NCBI RefSeq assembly: GCF_028583425.1 | Contig: NC_072796.1 | Coordinates: 130,111,464-130,175,463 of the forward strand | DNA from: Eublepharis macularius | Taxonomy: Eukaryota; Chordata; Lepidosauria; Squamata; Eublepharidae | Reading direction: 5' to 3' | Length of the DNA: 64,000 nucleotides | Part shown: piece by piece, positions 53,741 to 64,000 of the stretch | Position numbering within the stretch: position 1 is the stretch's first letter | Layout of the letters: every line of letters starts with the position of its first letter | Made by a program: the position numbers and the translations under genes | The notes under the pieces: model-generated | Seen by the model: the letters and a program-made list of their open reading frames with translations, nothing else | What the model was told of the DNA's origin: nothing | Database searches by the model: none

Positions 53741-54142
53741 TAGGGTTGCCAGGTCCCTTGAGTCCCCCGGCAGAGGACTGGGAACCTGGTACTCACCCTC
53801 CACTCTCTCCTGTGTCCCTTCTCGTGCACGTGCATAGCACATGCGCGCTCCCAGCATGCATGATGATGTCACTTCCAGGAAATGACATCATCACATGGGT
53901 CAAAGGGCAGCCCGGCGTGCGCTCCTTCACTCGCCAAAGGGCTGAATTGCCCCCAAAGGCCCAATTTGGCTCAAAACAAGCCCATTGCAGGGCGTGTGAG
54001 TGCACCATGGCAGGGTGCGGGAGCATGCCATGCAGATGGGGGGCACCCCAGGGGCGCACCTCCTGCTGGCCAGGTAAGTGGGGTGGGGGGGAGGAGGTGG
54101 GAATAGGGGATCCCCCACCCTGGGGGAGATTGGCAACCCTAC
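53741..54142. mobile_element. GC-rich MITE with TAGGGTTGCCAG / CTGGCAACCCTA-type ends
   Basis: Left TAGGGTTGCCAGGTCCC, right GAGATTGGCAACCCTAC. The interior has GATGATGTCACTTCCAGGAA and ATGACATCATCACATGGG. No coding capacity. Confidence 0.72.
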
Positions 54143-54538
54143 AGCTGACCCTATTTGGTGGTTAAAAAGGGACTCATTCTACCTCTTTTACCAGCAGAAA
54201 ACGTGGTACGATCCAACCCACAGTTCATACATGCAGGCTCCATCTCGGAGATCTGGAACACCAGATTGTATCCAACCACCTTCACCGGTGGTGGGAAAGG
54301 GAGGAGAGAGTGAGAAAAACAAAAAAAAAGCTGTGCTGTGGAAGCTGCGGATCACGGCCCCTGCATGAACAAAAGCCATGTGTGACACGATTGTAATAAG
54401 GAGGAGAATGGGGGAAGAGGGAAGGGAAAGTTGGTTGGGCCCAATCCAATGCTTTCCTAGCATAGGGACGGAGTTTGTACAAGCAAACTTCAGACATGCG
54501 TAGACTGCATGCTCTCATACTAGTGGTCACATATCCAG

Positions 54539-55072
54539 ACCCAAAGTGGATATCCACACTCAAGGGCCTCTAATAGAACATTCTAATATATGAAACATTA
54601 TAAAGATTTTGAATTTTTAAAAATATTTTTAGTAATTTAAAGTGACCTTATGCATATAATATTAATAAATACGTAAGTTACAATCTCATACAAAACTACA
54701 ATTTATTACGATGTCCACTAGAAGATGCAAGGATATGGAATGGAACATTTGAAAGGAAACACGCCAAGTAGCAAAGTTCATTACATCAATATCACAGCTT
54801 CTTAGAGAGTTAGAAGAAAGTTCTTTTGTTTATGGGTGCGAAGATGCCTGAGCCTTTTAAATGTTCCGTTGTATATCCTTGCATCTTCTAGTGAACTTTG
54901 TAATGAATTGTAGTGTTGTATAAGATTATAACGTACGTATTTATTAATATTATATGCACAAGGTCACTTGAAATTACTAAAAATATTAAAAAATATTCAA
55001 AATCTTCATAATGTTCCATATATTAGAATGTTCTGTTAGAGGTCCTTCGGTGTCGATATCCGCTTTTGGTTT
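54539..55072. mobile_element. AT-rich foldback element, 534 bp
   Basis: Arms 54539-54756 and 54853-55072 are reverse complements with scattered differences, separated by about 95 bp. Recognisable in both: GGATATC near the outer ends, AGAACATTCTAATATATG, ATATAATATTAATAAATACG and AGAAGATGCAAGGATAT. No target duplication was found by eye, and no coding part is present. Confidence 0.8.
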
Positions 55073-55339
55073 GGCTGCTGATACTACGGGAGTTTTTGTT
55101 TTTTTCTAGAGATCACATATCGGCAGGGGCTTCTCCTCTTATATTTATAACTGCATCTGGAGAAGGCGACCAGGTGCTCCACGTGGATCCTGTGCAAGAA
55201 GGCCTGATTTATTATTCCCGTTAAAAATATTAACTAAAATGAATCAGGGAAAGGGCTTGGCCTCTATGCCCTAACTGTTGGCTCTCCAAGACAACTGGTT
55301 GTCCACTGTGTAAAGCAGATTGCTGGAGCAGATGGACCT

Positions 55340-55540
55340 AGGGCTGTCAACCTTCAGGTGGGGCCCGAAGATCTCCCAGTTACAAATGATATCCAGAGAA
55401 CAGAGAACAGTTCCCCGGAGGAAAGTGGCAGCTTTGGAGAGTAGTTTCTATTGCATTACATCTCTGCTGAACTCCTTTCCTCTCCCCAAGCTCTGCCCCC
55501 AAATATCCAGGAATTTTCCAAGCCGGAGTTGGCAACCCTA
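55340..55540 (+). mobile_element. MITE of the GGTTGCCAG / TGGCAACCCT family
   Basis: TAGGGCTGTCAACCTTCAGG to GGAGTTGGCAACCCTA, with GAAGATCTCCCAGTTACAAA and ATATCCAGGAATTTTCC in family order. Confidence 0.7.
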
Positions 55541-56632
55541 GATGAGCCATTGGTCTTTGATCCATAGGGCTTCCAGCACTGCCTTAACAAATGCTGGATA
55601 GATTTGGTAGCATTTAACAGAGTCTGAGGATGATGTGATGTCACTTCCAGGTGATCCTCTAGGCTGCCTCCTTTAGTCTCTGTTGTCTTTACTATAGAGA
55701 CTATGGGAAGTTCCTAGAACATCATTATGTGGAGGCCATATTTTTCTCTTGCTCCTCCATTCCTTAGAGGCAGGAAACTGGGGATAGGGACAGGTAATTT
55801 GCCACACCGGCCAAGTCAACAGGAGGCCTACTAATCCAGCAAAGCTCCTCTTACATTCTTAACAAGGTCCTTATGTTACCAATGGAAGGGCACTCTACCA
55901 CTAAGCAATTTGCAAAACTAGCCAAATACGTGTCTGGACCAGGCATTATCCTCTGCAAGGATGTACAAGACTCCCAGGTAAAGAATAAGCAAACACCAAT
56001 GCCATTCCCTTACAATGATCATATAAGTGAGCCCCCAAAGGGCCAGGCCACGGGTATAAAAGGAGGAAGGTCACATAACTTTCCCTTGAGGATTTCAAAG
56101 TAATTTATACCTCAATGCAATCCTATATGGTGAGGTATAATTAGCCCCATTTTACAGATGGGAAAACTGAGGCACAGAGAAATTAAGCCATTCATTTCTG
56201 CCTACTGACCAGAAGAAACTATCAGAAACAAATCATAGGAGATACCAGAGCTGTTATTCCTTTTGTGCGACCCGCTGGTTGAAATCTTGGCACCACTGAA
56301 ACCCAAAGCAAAACCGTTGCTGGTCACCACAAGAAGAGGGCGCCCCCTCCCCCTTGCTGCGTCCAAGTGGACACCAGTTTGCTTTTTAAATTTTGTTTTG
56401 GTAGTAACAGGAGTAGTTGAAAAGTATGGCTCGATTGCAGTTGGCTAATGTTTTCCAGCCAGTCCCATAGGAATCATTTTTTAACAATTAAAATAGGAGA
56501 TCCTCCAGGCTATTCCATAAAATTCATAGATGAAGTTGAAGTGGATTAAAAATTCCAGGAGACTCAATTGTAAAGAATGGCCAAAAACTATTCTGATTTG
56601 CAGGCCATGTCAAAAGAAGGAAATATTGTAGA
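55541..56632. other. Intergenic or KCNQ3 3'UTR, no gene seen
   Basis: A fragment of the GAAGTTCCTAG / TCACTTCCAGGTGA MITE class lies at about 55630-55730. GCCCCATTTTACAGATGGGA (56142) is a common old-repeat phrase. Otherwise nothing recognised. Confidence 0.4.
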
Positions 56633-57050
56633 CTGAGAGCCGGACCACATGATACGAATTACACGCGAATGACACGAAAACTTACTTACACATGTTCCAA
56701 CATTGTTTTCAACTACACGCGCCAGGACTGTAGGACCTCCACCGGACCCGTGTTCACGGTGGCATGGGTTTTCTTCGCGTACCTCCAAGATATCCCATCA
56801 TGCATCTCCACTTTGCACAGATAGGAAGCGGAAGATATAGGAAATAAGGACGCTCTGCATTGCCGACTTACTGATCATGACTGCATACATGCACCGTTGC
56901 AGCTACACTGGAGCAGAAAATTTTGAATGTGTACCTGGACCAGGACACGTGCTCATCAACAGAATGCTGGACACGGGCATTTGGGGTAAGACAGGACTCC
57001 TGACACTCGCTCAGTCTCGTGTAATTCGTATCGTGTGGTTTGACTCTCAG
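56633..57050. mobile_element. 418-bp MITE with ~30-bp TIRs
   Basis: CTGAGAGCCGGACCACATGA then TACGAATTACACG at the left, and the reverse complement CGTGTAATTCGTATCGTGTG then GTTTGACTCTCAG at the right. The termini resemble those of 17725-17850 and 48449-48822 (GAATTACAC). The interior has an open frame of no evident meaning. Confidence 0.78.
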
Positions 57051-58007
57051 ACAGAATACACTTCAATATATGCTCAGTTGGACGGCAAGACAAGTGTCAC
57101 CTATGACAGAGATGCCACTGGGCCCATCTGTGGATCTTCCTTCCTGCTGAAGACCCTTGAGCCCACTGGAATGTCAGAAGAACCTCAGGAACAATATAAG
57201 GGGCAACATCGGTGTCTGCAGTAGGAGAGGGGAATCGGTGAAAATCGCCACCCTCTTTTTTTGAAGGCTTAAATGCCCTCAAATCTTTGTGTGGTTGGAT
57301 ACATGCCACGATGCACATGAAAATCCCATTGAAATCAATGGCTCTTAAGAGCACAATGAAGCGTTCAAGTATCATAGAATTCCATGTAATCTAGGGCCAA
57401 TTCACATTTATGGAGGCAGGACATTTCCCTCAATGGAGCAGGTGTTCCTTATTAGCAGTGTTGAAAATGTGAAGCAGAGAAATGGGCACCCAAATACACA
57501 GTAGGTACATGATAGGTGTTCACAGCCAATGGCAACTCTCGGTGTATGACTATGGCAGGTGCTCTAGTATTTGAAGATTCCTGTCTCTGCATCATGCTCG
57601 ACATATGTTCCCTACATGAAACATAGGTATAAGTGCATCAAGCATGCCGGTGTCCATAAACTGTTTACTATGACTTCAGCCACAGGTGACAGAAGAGCCT
57701 CATAACCCAGAAAATGTGTGCATAAAAATTCTATGTAGATCAACGGAACTCAAGAGAAAATGCTTCAGAGCCACTGAGGTCAGTGAGAACGAAGCTCATA
57801 GGCGATGGAAGCATTGGCACAAACCAGAGAGCATTAGCCATATCTAAGCCCCACTGAAATACACAAAAATGCTTAAGTCCTATTGAATGCAATGGGATTT
57901 CCGTGCATCCACTCTTTATGGCTTAACACACGTAAGTAAATTCAATCAAGGGACATCCAAAATATTCAAGCAAATGAAAGTTTGGGTGAACGGAATTAGT
58001 ACACATA

Positions 58008-58198
58008 GGCTGTTTCCACACTATTCATCTTCTTCCGGAATGCTGTGGAACATGGCAAAAAACCTGCGGAAGATAGCGTCTTCTCACGCAAGTTTTGTGC
58101 GACATCGTGCAAAACTCGCACGAGAAGATGCTATCTTCTGCGTTTTTTTTCACCACGTTCCACAGCGTGAGAAGAAGGTGAGTAGTGTGGAAACGGCC
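58008..58198. mobile_element. Palindromic MITE, 191 bp, next to the KCNQ3 stop
   Basis: GGCTGTTTCCACACTATTCA at the left and TGAGTAGTGTGGAAACGGCC at the right. The inner arms are GAAGATAGCGTCTTCTC and GAGAAGATGCTATCTTC, and the centre is AAGTTTTGTGCGACATCGTG. Flanked by ATA on both sides. Its centre is shared with 52151-52352. Probably transcribed within the KCNQ3 3'UTR, where it would fold into a long hairpin. Confidence 0.8.
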
Positions 58199-58715
58199 AT
58201 AATTAGAACAGCATGGACTGAATGGATAACCAAAGTTTTAGACTCTGGGGAACATCTTTGTAAACATACATATATATTCTGCAAAGGGCATTTGCTCTGG
58301 AAACAAGTTTTTGATTTTGCTCTGCTTACAAAAACGTAGCATGTACCACTCGTATGTCTTTGTCCGGCATCGACCCAACTGTCAGTTATGCCGAATAATA
58401 CCGCTTTCGCTATTTTTTAAAACCACCAAAGAAATTATCTGTACCGTTTAATAGTGTAAAGTCATGCAAAACCATGCTCAAAACTAAGCTGTTTAGTTTT
58501 GGCAGCATGAACAAAACCGCATTTAATCAGCCGTATGAAATGGTGCAGAATGACTACCACTAAGACCAGCATGCAGTGCAGCCATTGGTGTGTTTTTTTG
58601 TTTTTTGTTTTTGAGCTAGGAAGCTTTGGGCGTATAGTGAGATATACAAAGTTTATGTTTACATTATGAGAAGAAGCCAGCCAGGGACTCCCCACCCCAC
58701 CCTACCTGGAGAATT
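58199..58715 (-). other. KCNQ3: Probable start of KCNQ3 3'UTR
   Basis: Sequence directly after the KCNQ3 stop codon, without a recognisable repeat except the palindromic MITE just left of it (58008-58198). Mammalian KCNQ3 transcripts carry 3'UTRs of many kilobases, so the UTR here may run several kb further left and include that MITE. I could not choose a polyadenylation site: several AATAAA matches exist on this strand. Confidence 0.6.
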
Positions 58716-59444
58716 TTAAACTGGCTTATTGGAAGGGGTCCATACCGAATCAGAAATCCCATCCCCGGTTGAAGACAGAGGCATAGAGCCACTGGGTGTA
58801 AAGGGGTCAGTATCGGTGTCCGTTTCACCCTCTGCTAAATACCTCTTCTCTTTCATCCAACTTGAACCACCATTTGGCCCAAAAGGGAAATCTTCTTTGT
58901 CCTGGGAGATGCTGAATCCACTTGGTGAGCGTTCAAGTTCCTCATGGTTGACAGAGAGGAGGGACAATGGGGTATCGCTGTCTCTTGTCAAGCTGGGTTT
59001 CTGCCTTGAAGAGAATCTCTCTGTGTGAGGACTACGGAGGTCTCTTGGAGGCGACTGGTAGGAAATGTGAGGGTCAATGAAAGTAAGTATAGGCAACATT
59101 GTTGGCCTCTCTGGGTATGACGTTGAGAATGGCGCGGGCGGCAACCTACCAGAGTTTTGATTGGACAAGGGCAATGGAAATGGGCCGCTATTCCGGTCCT
59201 GTGTAGAAAAGCCAAAAGGAGTAACTTTGTTCACTGGAACTTGATGGAAGCTTGGAGGCAATTCATGAATGGAAGGCTCAGAGTACTTGTAAAGGATGGA
59301 TTTCAGTTCAGAATATCTGTTGTCCTCGGCTAGGGATGCAAGATCTTTAGGAGGGCACACCTCTGTGACCTGGACTTGCAGCTGCTCTACGTGTTGCATG
59401 TGCATATCGACTAAAAAATCCAGTTTCTTCCCCATGTCGTGAAC
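58716..59444 (-). CDS. KCNQ3: KCNQ3 last coding exon (C-terminal tail)
   Basis: This exon encodes the distal cytoplasmic tail of the voltage-gated potassium channel Kv7.3, which with Kv7.2 forms the neuronal M-current. It opens after a splice acceptor (TTTCAG, minus strand) as [18 protein letters not shown], the second half of the helix D coiled coil used in tetramer assembly. The middle is Ser/Pro-rich and variable. The last ~90 residues closely match the human protein as I know it ([39 protein letters not shown]) and carry [13 protein letters not shown], the ankyrin-G anchor that places KCNQ2/3 at the axon initial segment. The protein ends SNKPV where human ends SNKPI, then TAA. About 242 codons. 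The reading is open throughout. The 3'UTR should run leftward from 58715. Confidence 0.97.
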   Translation of the reverse strand, partial: VHDMGKKLDFLVDMHMQHVEQLQVQVTEVCPPKDLASLAEDNRYSELKSILYKYSEPSIHELPPSFHQVPVNKVTPFGFSTQDRNSGPFPLPLSNQNSGRLPPAPFSTSYPERPTMLPILTFIDPHISYQSPPRDLRSPHTERFSSRQKPSLTRDSDTPLSLLSVNHEELERSPSGFSISQDKEDFPFGPNGGSSWMKEKRYLAEGETDTDTDPFTPSGSMPLSSTGDGISDSVWTPSNKPV

Positions 59445-61090
59445 CTGAAAGTGAACAAGCGTCAGACTGAAGAACGGCGAAGTGTCAAAAGTCCAGTAGC
59501 ACCTATAAGACTAACAAAATAGTGGTAGGGTAGCTTTGGTTAGGGTAGGGTAGCTTTGGTAGGGTAGCTTTGGTGAGCCATAGCTTACTCCTTCAGATAC
59601 AGCTAGAATGTGAGTCCATCTGTCCTTATATCTTGGAGAGAGGAGTGATTACAGAAACCAAATGATAATGGCTGATGAACGACAAAAGCCAGGGTGATTG
59701 AAAAGGATGCTACTGGACTCTTGCTCTTTTCCACTGCTACAGACAAACTAACACGGCTACCCATCTTGATGTAGGGTCAGTTTTTCAGTCAACAATGCAA
59801 ACATTTTCTCCAGTAGGGTTTTCACTTTCAAGTTTTACAGCTTCCCATTGGGAAAAATCACAACACAAGTCCTACATCACTCACATCTTACCACTTCTTT
59901 GTGGTGAATTTCCATTTCATGGGCTGCAAACTTTTATAAACACCGTACAACATGGCTCCCTAAGGGATGCTCACAAGCAAGGCAAGGTAGAGAAGAGAGT
60001 CAGTGTGGCACTGTGGTGGGACTCAGCTCAAGGAGAATTAGATTCAAATCCCCATTTTCCATGAAGCTCACTGGCCAACCTTGAGCTACTTGCTCTCAGG
60101 GTGAGCAGCCTCATAGGAATGTGAGGCTATAGTGAAGGAGAGGACAAACATGTATGTTGTCCTGAGCCTTTTCAAGGAAGAGTGGGCTATGTAGAGATGA
60201 GAGCCGAATGATAAACTGAACTATCACCCACTTATCTTCAGCATTTGGCTACCAGTTGCATCCCGCCTTCCGAGCATAGCAAGTTCCTAACTGGTTGCGA
60301 TGGCTCATAGGCATCGATAAAACTGTCTCCGCCTGAATCAGGCAAATCCATTTTAAAGGAATTGCCACAACTGGCTCTTGATCAACTGGTATAGTGGATC
60401 AATTAGAATCAACTATACATTAGGAAAGAAGCAGAGCGAGAGGGGGGTGAGGGTGACAAAAGGAACAGAAGTGGAACTTGGCCGAAATTTGGATTCTACA
60501 CCCAACAGAGTGGCATACTATTGGGATTTTTGCAACTGTCAGATAGCTAGTTAGCAAGTGTCAGATAGCTAGTTAGCATAGAACCACTTAGGCCTCGAGT
60601 AAATGTTCCCACCATAGAAATGGGAGTCTTTAGTTCTAATGAAGGAATCTAGGCTAGTCTATTGGATGAACCAGTGTATTGGGGGGCAATTAACTAGGAA
60701 CATATTCTAAAGTTTTATTGCTCTTTGTTCAGTATCAATCTCTTAAGTTTCTATCTCTAAGCTCCTAGTCTAGCCATCAAGATTTAGCTAGTTAGATATT
60801 TGTTATTTTCTTACCAAATGTACCCTTTTTCCTGTTATGTAGTAAAAGTATTTTTCTAGAGCTAAAACTCCAGACGTCTGTCTACTTATTTCCAATGCGC
60901 TAATAGCAAACGATGCTACTTTCTTGTCTCTTTTTAATTCTTACCACCAACACAGACCCTGAAGTCAATAGGCTGAATAGAATGGAAATTTAGGATTGCA
61001 CTGTAGTCAATCCTGACAGAAGCAAATTGTCTGTACAAGGAAGATACACTCCAAAGAAGGCAAAAATGAACAAAATCTGAGAATTCATAC
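59445..61090 (-). other. KCNQ3: KCNQ3 last intron
   Basis: A 1,646-bp intron. It holds a repeat copy at about 59463-59770 that includes short tandem copies of TAGGGTAGCTTTGGT (around 59525-59575), a worn tRNA-type SINE (59996-60190) and a 21-bp tandem duplication around 60537-60580. No other exon-like sequence was seen. Confidence 0.7.
59996..60190 (+). mobile_element. tRNA-derived SINE, worn
   Basis: GAGTCAGTGTGGCACTGTGG head, GATTCAAATCCCCATTTTCC B-box region, CTCACTGGCCAACCTTGAG and GTTGTCCTGAGCC. Related to 35545-35772. Confidence 0.6.
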
Positions 61091-61175
61091 CTGTCTTTCG
61101 ACTCTGACAAATTTCCCCATCATACTTTGGTCTTCGGAATCTACTGTGGATGCTTTGGCTATGTACGGGTCATTC
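61091..61175 (-). CDS. KCNQ3: KCNQ3 penultimate coding exon (helix D start)
   Basis: An 85-bp exon with canonical sites on the minus strand (acceptor TTCAG, donor GTATG). It encodes [20 protein letters not shown] then KFVRVERQ, matching human KCNQ3 [20 protein letters not shown] and [22 protein letters not shown] begins the helix D coiled coil of the subunit-interaction domain and reads in frame into the last exon ([11 protein letters not shown]). The first base completes an Arg codon split with the preceding exon. Confidence 0.96.
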
Positions 61176-62999
61176 CTGAAAATGAAGAACCATACCCAGT
61201 TTAGAGGTACGCAAAAGCTTCCCTATTCTTTCCATGAATATTTCCACCTTACCGATAAGACTATTGCACTTCATGCATAGTAACAATGAGGGAAAGTGGT
61301 CCCCAATACACACTAAACAAAGGAGGAAATTCCTAAGAGACCACTAATACAATAATGAAGATTGTCTCAGTATAAATAAATACAATTTATAGGTCAAACC
61401 AAGTACAGCGATATTTCCTCCTCTGTTTAGTGTATTGCACTTCATGTCCAAGTGAACTGCAAAGAGACCAGCTGCTGTGGCAAGTCCATCAATCAGACCT
61501 AACTAATATGTATCCCCTTCGCTACTGAATGCCAGCGCTTTCAGTGCAGAAGAGTTCATTCCCACACAGTAATTCCCATACTGTATGCTAGGAGATGCTA
61601 GTGCGCAGCAATAGACTTGCCAGGGCCCGGAAGCAGATCTATCATTTAAGTCAATAAAAGGCTCATATGAACCAAAGCATTCATCCACATAGGAGGTGGC
61701 CCGATGCGCCTGTGCATGATTCACTCTTTGTGCCTCACATCTTTCCAATCAGTCCCCAGTAGGAGTATACGATTCAGAAACGTCTCTGCATCCAACGAGA
61801 CTGAATAGTTCAATTGCTTTTGAATACAGAGATGGGGGGGAAAGCATGTCCCAATCAACGTCAGATACAGAAACAGGAAAGATGAACAATTTCGAACAAA
61901 CCTTACCTACTGGAAAAGTAAAGCTTTTCAGGTGCAAGAGCCAAATCTGCTTCCAATGCTAATTCACCAAAGAAGTCAGATTCAGTTATACAAAACCTGG
62001 GAGACACTGGACTAGCTATTTGGCTTCTTTTCTGATCTATCCCGCCCTCATCAGCATTCTGCATTAAAACCACAGAATGGCTAGCTATTGTACATCCTTT
62101 TACTGTAACTACCACTCTTCATAGTTCTCCACTCAATTGCCCACTGATGTAGCCACATGAGGCTGGGTGTGGAGAAACGCCTTTCTGTTTGTGGAGTTAA
62201 CTTTCTATGGGCTGCAGAGGGGAGGGGCCAGTTCTGGAGTGGAATGTGATTGGAGGGAGAGCGAGTCAGTTGGTGGAGGGGAGTTGGGAGTTGACAGTTG
62301 GTGGCTGGAGAGTGGAGGGAGGGATGGCTCTGAGGGGAGAGGGAGATCTAAGGTAACCCCAGGTATCAAAAGATTGGGCCTGCCCCACACAACATCTAAT
62401 TAGGGCATGAGGGAGATAGAGGAGGGGTTTCTTTTTAGTTTATATTATTCCTTCCGTTCGCTGTATATTTACCTGTGCATAGTTAGACATTAAATAAATG
62501 AGTTTTGGAATTGATGAAGGAAGAAAGCTCTTCTGTTCCACATAGTCCCCCAACTGCTTGGACCCACTAGCAGAGGAGGGAGGTTAGGAGGCTGTCCCAC
62601 CTAACCAGGACCCCATACAGGGACAGTGGTGGCAGCAACTATCCGGAGACGGGAGACAGCCCCTTCAGGTGCCTGGCCAGAGGCGAAAAGGGAGGGGTAG
62701 GCCGAGCGGGGTCTACCAGTGGGAGGAAAGGCCCCGTTTTGCCACACTGGGCAACAGCATTTGAAGATCCAGGAGCTTCCTTCCTTTGGGGAGTTGACAG
62801 CCTCCACATCCCTTGCCGTGCAAGAGTTATTAAATCTCTAGATTCCGTCTGGCAATAATGTGTTTTCCCCCAGCTAAGCAGCAATAGAATCCCATAATCA
62901 GCACCTGTCACCTTCATCGTGTTGGCATCGCTTGGATGCAAAGAAAGGACAGAAATTTTGATGTCTGTTACCAATGCTCTACAAACAGGATAACATCAC
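61176..62999 (-). other. KCNQ3: KCNQ3 intron between the 102-bp and 85-bp exons
   Basis: A 1,824-bp intron. It holds a small inverted-repeat element near 61302-61433 (ends AATACACACTAAAC and GTTTAGTGTATT) flanked by a repeated ATTGCACTTCATG, and a possible LTR fragment at about 62150-62640. No additional exon was recognised. Confidence 0.6.
62150..62640 (+). mobile_element. Possible LTR-retroelement fragment
   Basis: An LTR-like stretch with a polyadenylation-type ATTAAATAAA near 62490, followed by TGGTGGCAGC near 62627, a phrase common just inside LTR elements. Only one copy is visible and no coding part is present. The family is unknown. I treat it as an old fossil, and the call is weak. 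Confidence 0.25.
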
Positions 63000-63101
63000 C
63001 TTGGAGACTGTTGCTGTGAAGGGTAAGAGAACGTCCCTCCCTTTTGAGATTTCTTATGCTTGGGAGTCGATGGTGGCCCAGGAGCAAAAATCATATCGAC
63101 T
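63000..63101 (-). CDS. KCNQ3: KCNQ3 coding exon, helix C to D linker
   Basis: A 102-bp exon with acceptor CCTTTCAG and donor GTGATG on the minus strand. It reads [20 protein letters not shown] then [14 protein letters not shown], close to the human linker ([30 protein letters not shown]). The first base completes an Arg codon, as expected after human KYLQTR. The lizard version has one extra Gln in the QQQ run. The next upstream exon is not in the remaining 900 bp and must lie beyond the window. Confidence 0.95.
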
Positions 63102-63245
63102 CTGAAAGGAAAGAAATTGGACCAGATGAAAGAACATCCATCCAACCATCCATCCATTCATTCCGTTTATAGCTTGCCCCCATCCCAAAAGGGCTTGGGC
63201 AACTAACAACAAGCATCACCAAACATCTGACTACAAGGACTTGAT

Positions 63246-63575
63246 CAGGGCTTTTTTTATGGGAAAAGAGGTGGTGGAATTCAGTGAGTTGCCAACACAG
63301 GGGGCAACTCTTGGCAGGAGGTCGTGCCCCTGCTACCACAAGCTCCCAGGACTACACAATGACGCCACTTTGGGTCAGCTGGAACAATGGGGGAGTTTAA
63401 ATTGCCCTTGGTGAAAATGGTCACGTGGCTGGTGGCCCCGCCCCCTGATCTCCAGACAGAGGGGAGTTTAGATTGCCCTCCGCGCCACTCAGGGGGTGGG
63501 GCCACCGGCCATGTGACCATTTTCAAGAGGTGCCGGAACTCCATTCCACCGCGTTCCAGCAGAAAAAAAGCCCTG
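63246..63575 (+). mobile_element. hAT-type non-autonomous element (CAGGGCTTTTTT family)
   Basis: 330-bp element starting CAGGGCTTTTTTT and ending AAAAAAAGCCCTG, flanked by an 8-bp duplication with one mismatch (gacttgat / gactcaat). The 8-bp target duplication and CAGGG termini fit hAT. The interior is a partial palindrome around GATCTCCAGACAGAGGGGAG, shared with the copy at 29095-29354. It lies in a KCNQ3 intron. Confidence 0.75.
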
Positions 63576-64000
63576 GACTCAATCCAGGAAAAAAAATGAC
63601 ACTGATTTATTATAACTATGATTAGTTTGTGCAACTGCACGGTCTAGTTGGTATCCCAGCGTGCACTGAAGGCGGTACCAGAGGACAAGCCAGAATTGCC
63701 CTCAGATGTCCACATGAGAAACAATGGTTAAGATTCTGGTTAATAACACTAACCCAAGTTCAGCCCATGGTTTCTGATCCCCATTTGGCAGTCCCTAAGG
63801 AACTGTAGTTAGTGGAGTGGCCTACATTCAGATAACCACATCTGTCATCTATCAATCTAGCCCTCAAAATTTGAAGCGTTCCCCAGCCTAAGGAGAGGTC
63901 TTCTGACTTGCGTAGAAAGCCAGCATGTCTAGAGGCCTGAGTGTCAAGAGTCGGATCTAGGAGATTCAGGTTCAACTCCCCGCTCCCACCCCCATCATAG

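Noticed and set aside
56877-57224. 115-codon plus-strand frame
   Set aside because: Mostly inside the 418-bp MITE and crosses its right terminus. No homology.
58729-59028. 99-codon open frame on the plus strand
   Set aside because: Antisense shadow of the KCNQ3 last exon.
58716-59444. KCNQ2 or KCNQ5 instead of KCNQ3
   Set aside because: The tail matches KCNQ3 specifically ([13 protein letters not shown], the [10 protein letters not shown] end), and the neighbour is HHLA1, as in the KCNQ3 locus.

Overview
This window is nuclear DNA from a vertebrate, almost certainly a squamate reptile. Two host genes can be read exon by exon on the minus strand: the 3' end of the potassium-channel gene KCNQ3 (58716 to beyond 64000) and the 5' three-quarters or so of HHLA1 (30023 down to 1803, continuing off the left edge). 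KCNQ3 and HHLA1 are adjacent in other tetrapods in this order and orientation, so gene identity and synteny support each other. Sauria SINEs (lizard/snake-specific, with ACCTTT-type tails), 5S rRNA-derived SINEs, Bov-B LINE remnants, Penelope-like elements, many hAT-type non-autonomous transposons and an intact L1 point to a lizard. A gecko-like species is my guess, not something I can prove.

Layout, left to right. 1-30023 is HHLA1. Eleven coding exons were found by homology to the human protein, by splice sites and by reading phase. All junctions are phase 1 and every internal exon is a multiple of three. The exons give a signal peptide, a conserved N-glycosylated cysteine-bearing region, then a Ser/Thr/Pro-rich region. 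The introns are full of repeats: a Penelope-like 3' tail with a hammerhead ribozyme fold (2832-3634), a Penelope-like RT fragment between 208-bp identical direct repeats (6371-7631), a 2.1-kb hAT-type foldback element (8332-10414), and in intron 1 a full-length L1 with both ORFs open (21470-27575, antisense to HHLA1).

30024-58715 is the HHLA1-KCNQ3 intergenic interval, probably including a long KCNQ3 3'UTR at its right end. I see no coding gene there. It carries SINEs, hAT-like elements with 8-bp target duplications, palindromic MITEs, a 49-bp minisatellite (47757-48053), and two Sauria SINEs with unusually long flanking duplications (about 140 bp and about 39 bp).

58716-64000 holds the last three KCNQ3 coding exons. 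They encode the distal C-tail: the linker after helix C, the helix D coiled coil used for tetramer assembly, and the C-terminal ankyrin-G anchor motif.

No new multi-gene system was found. The most unusual signals are the long target-site duplications next to three separate retroelement insertions and the hammerhead ribozyme in the Penelope tail.
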